NCBI GenBank assembly: GCA_913056185.1
Contig: CAJXLV010000006.1
Location: forward strand, 1-64,000
DNA: 64,000 bases
DNA from: an uncultured Bacteroidota bacterium
GTDB taxonomy: Bacteria; Bacteroidota; Rhodothermia; Rhodothermales; Salinibacteraceae
Reading direction: 5' to 3'
The stretch's first letter is position 1. Each line of letters opens with the position of its first letter. Of this stretch, positions 42,013-51,637 are shown piece after piece. Under the pieces are notes generated by a model. It worked only from the letters and a program-made list of their open reading frames with translations, was not told the origin of the DNA and ran no database searches. The translations under genes were made by a program, and so were the position numbers.

Positions 42013-42369
42013 CTACCCCACGGGGCGCGCAGTTCGCAGGGCGTCTTGGAGCGTCTCGACCGTGACATCGAAGTGCGAGGTGTCGAAGACTGCCTCCCCG
42101 TCCACCAGCACGAGGGCCTGGGGCGTCTCGTGTCGCACCCCGAGCGATTCCGCAATCTCATCGGAGAGGGCTCGGCTCCGTTGCACGACCAGCTTGTAAA
42201 CCGGCACGTCGGTCTTTGCCGCGAGACGGTGCATCTCGTCCTCGGCGGAGGCACTGACGGAGCATGCAGAGCTGTGCTTAAAGATGAGCACTGGTTCGCT
42301 CATCGAACGTGTGCGGGCGTCGGCCCAGGCGGAGGAGGCATCGAGGGGGTGAAACGGCGCTTCGGACAT
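42013..42369 (-). CDS. YtxJ-type bacillithiol-system monothiol protein
   Basis: A 118-aa small thiol protein with KHSSACSVSA (one Cys, residue 36) and LGVRHETPQALVLVDGEAVFDTSH, matching the YtxJ family associated with bacillithiol (general stress protein in Bacillus). A single Cys suggests protein-bacillithiol exchange rather than a CxxC. It sits upstream of the TlpA lipoprotein. Whether this organism makes bacillithiol cannot be seen here, as bshA/B/C are outside the window. Confidence 0.8.
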   Translation of the reverse strand: MSEAPFHPLDASSAWADARTRSMSEPVLIFKHSSACSVSASAEDEMHRLAAKTDVPVYKLVVQRSRALSDEIAESLGVRHETPQALVLVDGEAVFDTSHFDVTVETLQDALRTARPVG

Positions 42370-42550
42370 GGGAGGGGAGGACGAATGGAAAATGACGACC
42401 GGGACTTCCGTACCAGACGGGCATTCCTGTGATACAGACCCGGGGTGAACAATCCGTCAATATCGGGCGTGTCCCTTCGGGACGCCACGTGAACGTGGGG
42501 GCGGGCCCGAAAATTTTGAGCACTCGTTTTTCCAACTGAGCCCGACTTCT

Positions 42551-44383
42551 ATGGAAACGCCAGATACCGGGGCCGCCGAGGTGCGGTGGGCCCTCGAGGA
42601 CCTGTACGACAGCCCCGATGCGTTGCACGAAGCACTGGACAACGCCGCGTCCGACGCGGAGGCGTTCGCGGAGCGCTACCGCGGCCGCATCGGCGACCTG
42701 GGCCCCGAGGCGCTGGCGGCAGCCCTGGAGGCCCTCGAATCCATCTACGACCGTCTCGGGCGCGCCCGGGCCTACGCCTACCTGCGCTGGAGCGCCGACA
42801 CGAACGACCCGGAGCGCGGCGCCCTCCGCCAGTCCGTCCAAGAAACGGGGGACCGCATCCGGCAACAACTCGTCTTCGTGGACACCGAATGGGTGGCGGT
42901 TCCTGACGACCGGGCCGCCACCCTCCTCGACCACGACGCCCTTGCGGAGTACCGGCACTACCTGGAGACCGAGCACCTCCGCCAAGACCACGTCCTGAGC
43001 GAGGCGGAAGAGAAGGTGCTTTCCGAAAAATCGATTACGGGGCAGCAGGCATGGACTCGCTTCTTCGACGAGACGATGGGCGCCGCGCGGTTCGATCTTG
43101 AGGGCGAGACGCTGACGCAGCAGGAGATCCTCTCGAAGCTCTACGAGCCGGATCGGGACCTGCGGCGCGAGGCCGCCCTCGCCTTTACCGACGGCCTCAA
43201 AGAACACCGTCGCCCCCTCACCTTCATCTTCAATACCCTGCTCGCCGAAAAGGCCTCGACCGACCGCCTCCGCGACTACGACCACTGGCTGCAGCAGCGC
43301 AACCAGTCCAATGAGGTGGACGACGAGACGGTCGCTACGCTCATCGAGGCCGTGACGGATCGCTACGACCTTGTCGCGCGCTTTTACCGGCTCAAGAAGC
43401 GGCTCTTGGGGGTCGATACGCTCTACGACTACGACCGCTACGCGCCCATTCGCGAGGCCGATACGACGTACGACTGGGAGGAGGCCCGTGCGCTGGTGCT
43501 GGATGCCTACGGCGACTTTCACCCGGACATGGCGGAGGTGGCCCGGCGGTTTTTTGACCACGACTGGATCGACGCTGCCTTGGCGCCCGGCAAGCGCAGT
43601 GGGGCGTTCAGCCACGGGACGGTGCCGAGTGCGCACCCCTATGTCCTTCTCAACTACACGGGCAAAGCCCGCGACGTGCAGACCCTCGCGCACGAACTGG
43701 GGCATGGCGTGCACCAGTTCCTCGCCCGCGAGCAAAGCCTGTTTCACCACGGCACGCCCCTCACGACGGCCGAAATGGCGTCGGTCTTTGGGGAGATGCT
43801 CGTGTTTCAGCGCCTCCGGCGGCGTGAGGAGGACCCCACCAACCGGCTGGCCCTGCTTGTGGCGAAGATCGACGACACCCTGGCAACGGTCTTCCGGCAG
43901 GTGGCCATGAACCGGTTCGAGGCGCGCATCCACGCCGACCGTCGCGAAAACGGCGAACTGCAGGCCGACCGCTTCGCCGAGCACTGGATGGAGACCCAGC
44001 GCGACATGTTTGCGGGCAGCGTGGTCCTGGGAGACCACTACCGGCACTGGTGGAGCTACATTCCGCATTTCTTGCACACGCCGGGCTACGTGTACGCCTA
44101 TGCCTTCGGCGAATTGCTCGTTCTCGCCCTCCACGCGCGCTACGAGGAGCGCGACAGCGGCTTTGCGGATCAGTACCTCGATCTGCTCCGCGCCGGCGGC
44201 TCCGACTGGCCCCACGCGCTGGTGGGAGAGATGGGGGTCGATCTGCACGACGAGGACTTCTGGGCACGCGGCCTGTCCCACATCGAAGACCTGATCGCAG
44301 AGGCGGAGGCCCTGGCCGACAAGGCCACCGCCGAGCGCCTGGCCCGCGGCGACGGAGCCCCCCATGCGTCTTCGACCTCTTGA
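42551..44383 (+). CDS. pepF: Oligoendopeptidase F (M3 family)
   Basis: A 610-aa cytosolic zinc peptidase cleaving short peptides. The catalytic site is LAHELGHGVHQFLAR (HExGH) with the family Glu in TAEMASVFGEML. N-terminal helical repeats (VRWALEDLYDSPDAL) and the C-terminal GSDWPHALV match the M3B PepF type. Length is standard. The only upstream neighbour is the divergent YtxJ gene. A decayed insertion lies just after it. Confidence 0.93.
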   Translation: METPDTGAAEVRWALEDLYDSPDALHEALDNAASDAEAFAERYRGRIGDLGPEALAAALEALESIYDRLGRARAYAYLRWSADTNDPERGALRQSVQETGDRIRQQLVFVDTEWVAVPDDRAATLLDHDALAEYRHYLETEHLRQDHVLSEAEEKVLSEKSITGQQAWTRFFDETMGAARFDLEGETLTQQEILSKLYEPDRDLRREAALAFTDGLKEHRRPLTFIFNTLLAEKASTDRLRDYDHWLQQRNQSNEVDDETVATLIEAVTDRYDLVARFYRLKKRLLGVDTLYDYDRYAPIREADTTYDWEEARALVLDAYGDFHPDMAEVARRFFDHDWIDAALAPGKRSGAFSHGTVPSAHPYVLLNYTGKARDVQTLAHELGHGVHQFLAREQSLFHHGTPLTTAEMASVFGEMLVFQRLRRREEDPTNRLALLVAKIDDTLATVFRQVAMNRFEARIHADRRENGELQADRFAEHWMETQRDMFAGSVVLGDHYRHWWSYIPHFLHTPGYVYAYAFGELLVLALHARYEERDSGFADQYLDLLRAGGSDWPHALVGEMGVDLHDEDFWARGLSHIEDLIAEAEALADKATAERLARGDGAPHASSTS

Positions 44384-44394
44384 CTCCTGTCCCC

Positions 44395-44482
44395 CGGCTA
44401 AAGGCCTGTCCCGACTGCCGTCGGGGAAGGAGTTCCGAAGCGACAGGTTCATATCCCCCGGACGAGTCCGGAGGGAGGCCTG
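44395..44482 (+). mobile_element. Weak TnpB-tail-like relic 5
   Basis: Between pepF and the methyltransferase, one frame reads EATGSYPPDESGGRPA, resembling the NPPDSFGGDV end of relic 4 and SPDLSG of relic 2. The DNA has a hairpin CCCCCGGACGAGTCCGGAGGG as in relics 2-4, but not the final GTCAA. CGACAGGTTCATATC also occurs at 1140-1154. A decayed right end is the likeliest reading, with low certainty. Confidence 0.35.
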
Positions 44483-44527
44483 CTTCTTCGCGCATCCTCA
44501 GTACTCTACGTCAGCCTACGCCCCTCC

Positions 44528-45160
44528 GTGTCCACCCCCCCACGCGCCAGCAGCCAGCCCGGGTTCTGGGATGTTCGGTACGAGCGAGAAGACCACCTCT
44601 TCGGGACGGCCCCCAATGCGTTCGTGGCGGCGGAGGCGTCCCGCATTTCTCCGAACAGCGATGTTGTGGCGCTGGGGGCGGGGGAGGGGCGTACGCTCTT
44701 GTGGCTGGCCCGCACGCACGGACACCGGGGCACGGCCGTCGACTTTTCGGGCCGTGCCCTCGCCACAGCCGCCCGCTGGGCCCAGGAGTACGAGGTGCCC
44801 CTCGACACCGTCCGGGCCGACGTGCGCACCTGGCGCCCCGAGCGGCGCTGGGACGCGGCCCTCGTCACCTTCCTGCAACTGCTTCCCGAAGAGCGAGCGG
44901 GGCTCTACCGCCTGCTTCGCCGCATCGTACGGCCGGGAGGCTGGATCTTGGGCGAGTGGTTTCGGCCCGCCCACCTCCACGGCCCGTACGACCGCCTGGG
45001 GCCGAACCGGGCCGATCGCATGGTGCCTCCCACGGAGGTGCGGGCGGCGTTTGCTCAAGAGCAGCAGGCGCGGTGCACCGCCGCCGATGTCAACCTCCGC
45101 GAGGGGCCGCGCCTCAAGGGGCATGCGGCGGTCGTCCGGAGCATCGTGCAGAGGGCGTAG
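44528..45160 (+). CDS. SAM-dependent methyltransferase (TehB/UbiE-like)
   Basis: A 210-aa class I methyltransferase beginning with GTG at 44528. Motifs are FWDVRYEREDHLFG, VVALGAGEGRTLLWLA (I), GTAVDFSGRAL, DAALVTFLQLLP and VRPGGWILGEWF (post-IV). The W-x-x-R-Y lead resembles TehB and thiopurine methyltransferases. Substrate unknown. It lies 144 bases downstream of pepF, beyond an insertion remnant. The GTG start is inferred; no closer ATG gives a better N-terminus. Confidence 0.85.
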   Translation: MSTPPRASSQPGFWDVRYEREDHLFGTAPNAFVAAEASRISPNSDVVALGAGEGRTLLWLARTHGHRGTAVDFSGRALATAARWAQEYEVPLDTVRADVRTWRPERRWDAALVTFLQLLPEERAGLYRLLRRIVRPGGWILGEWFRPAHLHGPYDRLGPNRADRMVPPTEVRAAFAQEQQARCTAADVNLREGPRLKGHAAVVRSIVQRA

Positions 45161-45285
45161 GCGCACGCAGCTGCCGGAATTTCTCTCTGTAGACATTGCC
45201 CTCGGTAAAGAGTAACTTTTTGCATACAGCCAGTGCTCGGTTGAGGCACTGCCCTCGTGTTCTTGGTCACATACCCGCCCCTCCT

Positions 45286-46233
45286 ATGCTTTCAATCAAC
45301 GACCTGTTGGTTGCCCGTGACTTCTCATCCGTGTCCGACCGGGCCGTGCGCTACGCCTTTGACCTGGCGGCTCGCACCGGGGCCATCCTCCACGTGCTTC
45401 ACGCCGAAGTGCTTCATGAGGCCGGCGACGGGGACGATCGCTCGCTGTCGGACGATCTGGAGGGACTGCGGGAAGAACTGAAAGAAACCGGTGCCCTGCC
45501 GCCTGAGGCCGTCAATACTGTCCGCATCAAAGAGGCCACGCGCCGCGATGTGTCTCCCGGCCCGGCCATCATGAACTACGCGGCGGAGGCCGACGTGGAC
45601 CTCATTGCGCTCGGCACGCGCGGCCGCCGGGGGGCCCGCCGCATCCTGCTGGGCAGCGTGGCCGAGGAGGTGGTGAGGCAGGCCGATCGTCCTGTGCTTA
45701 CGGTGCGGGGGGCGGAAGACGACGAGCCGGTGCACGCGCCCGAGTCCATCGACCGCATTCTCGTACCGGTGGACTTCTCCGAGCACGCCCGTGAAGCGAT
45801 GCAGACGGCCAAAGAGTGGGCCGTGCTCTACGATGCCCGTATCGACGCGCTCCACGTGGTTCCCGAAAAGCTCAACCCCGCCTTCTACGTCGGGGGGGTC
45901 AAGTCCATCTACGACATGCACCCGGACATTGAGGAGAAGGTGCAGAAGCGCCTGAATGCCTTTCTGGCAGAGACGGGCGGGCCGGCCGTGGATGTACACT
46001 CGCGCGTGCAGGTCGGAAACGCGGCGCCCGATATCGTCGAGTTTGTCGGGGAAAACGAGGTGGATCTCGTCATGATGTCTACCCACGGGCGCACGGGGCT
46101 GGATCGCTTCCTGCTCGGAAGCGTGTCGGAAAAAGTGATCCGGCACGTCCGCTGTCCCGTCGTCACCATGAAGGCCTTCGGACAGTCGCTCCTCGCGTCG
46201 CCCGCCTCCGCTGGCAGCAAGGCCGAAGGATAA
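45286..46233 (+). CDS. Tandem universal stress protein (USP) 1
   Basis: A 315-aa protein with two UspA domains. Each has the strand start (NDLLVARDFSSVSDRAVRYA; RILVPVDFSEHAREAMQTA) and the nucleotide loop (LGTRGRRGARRILLGSVAEEVV; MSTHGRTGLDRFLLGSVSEKVI), G-x2-G-x9-G-S. Such ATP-binding tandem USPs help survive starvation and stress. It precedes a second tandem USP by 133 bases on the same strand. Confidence 0.92.
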   Translation: MLSINDLLVARDFSSVSDRAVRYAFDLAARTGAILHVLHAEVLHEAGDGDDRSLSDDLEGLREELKETGALPPEAVNTVRIKEATRRDVSPGPAIMNYAAEADVDLIALGTRGRRGARRILLGSVAEEVVRQADRPVLTVRGAEDDEPVHAPESIDRILVPVDFSEHAREAMQTAKEWAVLYDARIDALHVVPEKLNPAFYVGGVKSIYDMHPDIEEKVQKRLNAFLAETGGPAVDVHSRVQVGNAAPDIVEFVGENEVDLVMMSTHGRTGLDRFLLGSVSEKVIRHVRCPVVTMKAFGQSLLASPASAGSKAEG

Positions 46234-46366
46234 CCGTTGTGTGCCTCCGCCTACGCGTCTTTCCCGAGACGAGGGAAGCGTGCCCGGCCAGGCCGAGGCG
46301 TTCACCCATCGGTGGATACAGGCACTGCATCTCCCGTCCCCATCCTCATAGGTCCTCTTTCTCGTC

Positions 46367-47278
46367 ATGACCTACGTCGATCGCATTCTTTTCCCGACCG
46401 ATGGGTCCGACTGCGCAGAGCGCGCACGTCGTCACGCCGCGCACCTCGCCGATCACTTCGACGCCTCTCTTCATGTCATCCGCGTAGAAGAGCGTGATGT
46501 GGAGCTTGCAGACGTGGTGGAAATCCGCGAGGCGGATCTCCTGGCCGATCTGCATGGCGCGGTGGACGACGCCTCCGGGTCGCTGGCGAGCCCGCGCGTA
46601 CGGGAGCGCACGGTGGCACACGCATCGGCCGCCGACGGAATTCTCTCGTACGGGGTGGAGCACGACGTTCACCTAATTGTGCTGGGCACCCACGGCCACC
46701 GGGGCGTGCGGCGGCTCATGCTGGGCAGTGTGGCGGAGGAGGTGGTGCGCAAGGCGCCGTGTCCCGTAGTAACCGTGGGGCGCGGCGCCGTGTCTCCCGC
46801 GGATATGGGGGGAGGAACCATGCTGGTGCCCGTCGACTTTTCCGAGCATCAAGCGCGGCTGGTGGCGCACGCCAGGGTGCTGGCCCCGGCGTACAACATG
46901 AGCGTTGTACTCCTTCACGTCACGGAGACTGTCAGCATTCCGGAGGTATACGGCGTAGAAGCCGTGCGGCCCGATCCGGCACAGCTCGCCGACCGGGCGG
47001 AGACGGCGCTTGGCGATGTGCTGGCGTCGATGCGGGAGGCCGGAATTGAAGCCACGACACTGGTGCGGTCCGGACACCCCGCCGACCAAGTCCTCACCGC
47101 CGCCGAGGAGATGGAGGCTGCGTTCATCGCCATTGCAACCCACGGCCGTACGGGCCTCGAACGCATGTTCTTGGGGAGCGTGGCCGAAAAAGTCATCCGG
47201 CGCGCCCCGTGTCCGGTCTGCACGGTGAAGTCGTTTGGCCACTCTCTTGTCGACGACGCGTCTGCGGCCGCGGCGTGA
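46367..47278 (+). CDS. Tandem universal stress protein (USP) 2
   Basis: A 303-aa two-domain USP. Motifs: RILFPTDGSDCAERARRHA, LGTHGHRGVRRLMLGSVAEEVV, MLVPVDFSEHQARLV and IATHGRTGLERMFLGSVAEKVI. The same architecture as the neighbour suggests duplication of an ancestral tandem gene. Both domains keep the ATP-binding loop. Confidence 0.92.
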   Translation: MTYVDRILFPTDGSDCAERARRHAAHLADHFDASLHVIRVEERDVELADVVEIREADLLADLHGAVDDASGSLASPRVRERTVAHASAADGILSYGVEHDVHLIVLGTHGHRGVRRLMLGSVAEEVVRKAPCPVVTVGRGAVSPADMGGGTMLVPVDFSEHQARLVAHARVLAPAYNMSVVLLHVTETVSIPEVYGVEAVRPDPAQLADRAETALGDVLASMREAGIEATTLVRSGHPADQVLTAAEEMEAAFIAIATHGRTGLERMFLGSVAEKVIRRAPCPVCTVKSFGHSLVDDASAAAA

Positions 47279-47355
47279 GGGTCCAGCCACCGGAGCGAAC
47301 AGAAGCGCGGCTCAGGCCCAAAGGTTTCCTCGTTTCCACGGCGTGCACACGCCCC

Positions 47356-48087
47356 ATGACTGCTCCTTCCCCGACTTCTGCTTCCTCAACTTCTGTTTCC
47401 TCACAAGACGGTCTGGTACTCATGTGGAGCGGCGGGAAGGACGCCACTCTTGCGCTTGACGTGCTCCACAGCCAGTCGCCTCGCCGCGTGGGGGCACTGC
47501 TGACCACCGTCGTCGAGGACACAGGGCGCGTCACGATGCACGGGACGCCGCTGCGGCTCATCGAGCAACAAGCGCGTGCCCTCCATCTTCCGCTGCACGT
47601 GATGCGGGTGCCATCCCGGCCGTCCAACGAGGTGTACGAGGCGCGGCTGGAGGCCGCCCTGACGCCGCTGTTGGAAGCAGGGCATTCGACGGTTGTGGCG
47701 GGGGATCTTTTTCTGGAGGATGTGCGCCGCTACCGGGAAGGTGCGATTGAGGCCCTCGGCGCCAGAGCCCTCTTCCCGCTGTGGCGACGGGACCCGGCGT
47801 GGCTCGCGCAGCGGTTTTTGGAGCGCGGCTACCAGGCGGTCGTCACCTCGGTTGATACCACGCAGCTCGGGGCCTCCTTTGCCGGGCGCGCCTACGACAC
47901 GTCCTTTCTGGAGGCCCTTCCGCCCGCTGTGGATCCGTGTGGCGAGCACGGCGCCTTCCACACCTTTGTGACCGATGGACCGGCGTTTGAGACTGCAGTT
48001 TCGGTTGCGGTAGCAGGGGAGGAGGCAGAGGGGCGCATGCACAAGGTCCATCTAAGGCCTACCGACGCGGCCAATCCGTTCGCGTGA
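47356..48087 (+). CDS. PP-loop ATPase of the DUF71 / diphthamide-ligase (Dph6) family
   Basis: A 243-aa protein with the PP-loop SGGKDATLAL, the catalytic KD pair, and the family segment TVVAGDLFLEDVRRYRE and DPCGEHGAFHTFVTDGP. Archaeal/eukaryotic relatives amidate diphthine on EF2, but bacteria lack diphthamide, so this bacterial member has an unknown substrate. The ATG at 47356 gives a short Ser/Thr-rich leader before the PP-loop; the start could be some codons later. Confidence 0.85.
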   Translation: MTAPSPTSASSTSVSSQDGLVLMWSGGKDATLALDVLHSQSPRRVGALLTTVVEDTGRVTMHGTPLRLIEQQARALHLPLHVMRVPSRPSNEVYEARLEAALTPLLEAGHSTVVAGDLFLEDVRRYREGAIEALGARALFPLWRRDPAWLAQRFLERGYQAVVTSVDTTQLGASFAGRAYDTSFLEALPPAVDPCGEHGAFHTFVTDGPAFETAVSVAVAGEEAEGRMHKVHLRPTDAANPFA

Positions 48088-48114
48088 GCATGTGGGAGAG
48101 CGCAACAGCCCAGG

Positions 48115-48159
48115 GCAAAAAACAACCCCCTCCATCCGGCAGGGCCCGATGGAGGGGGG
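48115..48159 (-). terminator. Terminator of clpC
   Basis: Stem CCCCCTCCATC/GATGGAGGGGG (48126-48136 with 48148-48158) followed on the minus strand by TTGTTTTTTG, 33 bases past the clpC stop. A strong Rho-independent terminator. Confidence 0.9.
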
Positions 48160-48191
48160 AAAGAGAGGATCGATTGTTTCTGCCGTCTGCT

Positions 48192-50825
<2,634 letters not shown>

Positions 50826-51106
50826 ACCTAAGGGGTTGAACGATCAGAAGCGCCGCGCGGCGCCCTACACGGCGGGGAGGGGAGAGAGTCGACTGCCTCC
50901 CCGGTTCCAGGAAGGCCCCGCACGTGAAGCACGTTGTTGATCAAAAGAACCACCGGACGATGGGGTCTGTTCCCCCGCCCGCGGTGCCTGCCCGAGTGGC
51001 TTCCGATACAGCAGGAGCGTTACAATCGGGCCCAGGGCGCACGGGCGCGGAGGGAATCAGGAGGCGGGTGGGCGCGGGCATGTGTTTCGGTGCGCCCAGC
51101 CTGCCG
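50826..51106. other. Intergenic, clpC promoter region
   Basis: These 281 bases lie upstream of clpC and downstream of the ErpA-like gene. No gene or clear CIRCE/CtsR-like operator was recognised. Confidence 0.4.
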
Positions 51107-51478
51107 CTACGCAGCGAAGCTTGCGCCGCAGCCGCACGTCTCGGTCGCGTTGGGGTTCTCGAAGGTGAAGCCGCGTGCATCAAGCCCGTCATGGTAATTG
51201 ATGACTGTTCCCATCAAGTACAGCCCGTGTCGCTTGTCCATGTACACGGTGATGCCATCAATGTCGAACACGCGATCTTTCTCCCGCTCTTTGTCGAACC
51301 CGAGGACGTAGCTCATTCCGGAGCATCCCCCGCCTTTTACCCCGACGCGCAAACCGTATCCGTCCGGAATGTTTTTCTTTCGAATGATTTTCCGAATCTC
51401 TCGGGCCGCGTTGGGGCTGATCTGGATCGGGGAGGCCTGGCTGGAGGTGTCGGAGGGAGAGGCAGCGGTCTCGGACAT
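51107..51478 (-). CDS. Iron-sulfur cluster insertion/A-type carrier (ErpA/IscA-like)
   Basis: A 123-aa HesB/IscA family protein. The three ligand Cys are GGGCSGMSYVLGF and TETCGCGASF. The core IQISPNAAREIRKIIRKKN is typical. It delivers Fe-S clusters to apo-proteins. The start at 51478 gives a 20-residue acidic Ser-rich leader; no isc/suf operon is adjacent. Confidence 0.92.
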   Translation of the reverse strand: MSETAASPSDTSSQASPIQISPNAAREIRKIIRKKNIPDGYGLRVGVKGGGCSGMSYVLGFDKEREKDRVFDIDGITVYMDKRHGLYLMGTVINYHDGLDARGFTFENPNATETCGCGASFAA

Positions 51479-51637
51479 GGCTGCAATACCTGGTTGGCGC
51501 GATGAAAATGGATTTTGGATACATCGGCGACCGACGTGCTGTTCCGTCTGGGGCGCTCTCAGGAGGGGGTGTGGCACGGCCCTTCGTGCCCACGCCACGG
51601 GGGCTCGCCCTGGCGCAAAGCGGCGGACGATCGAAAC

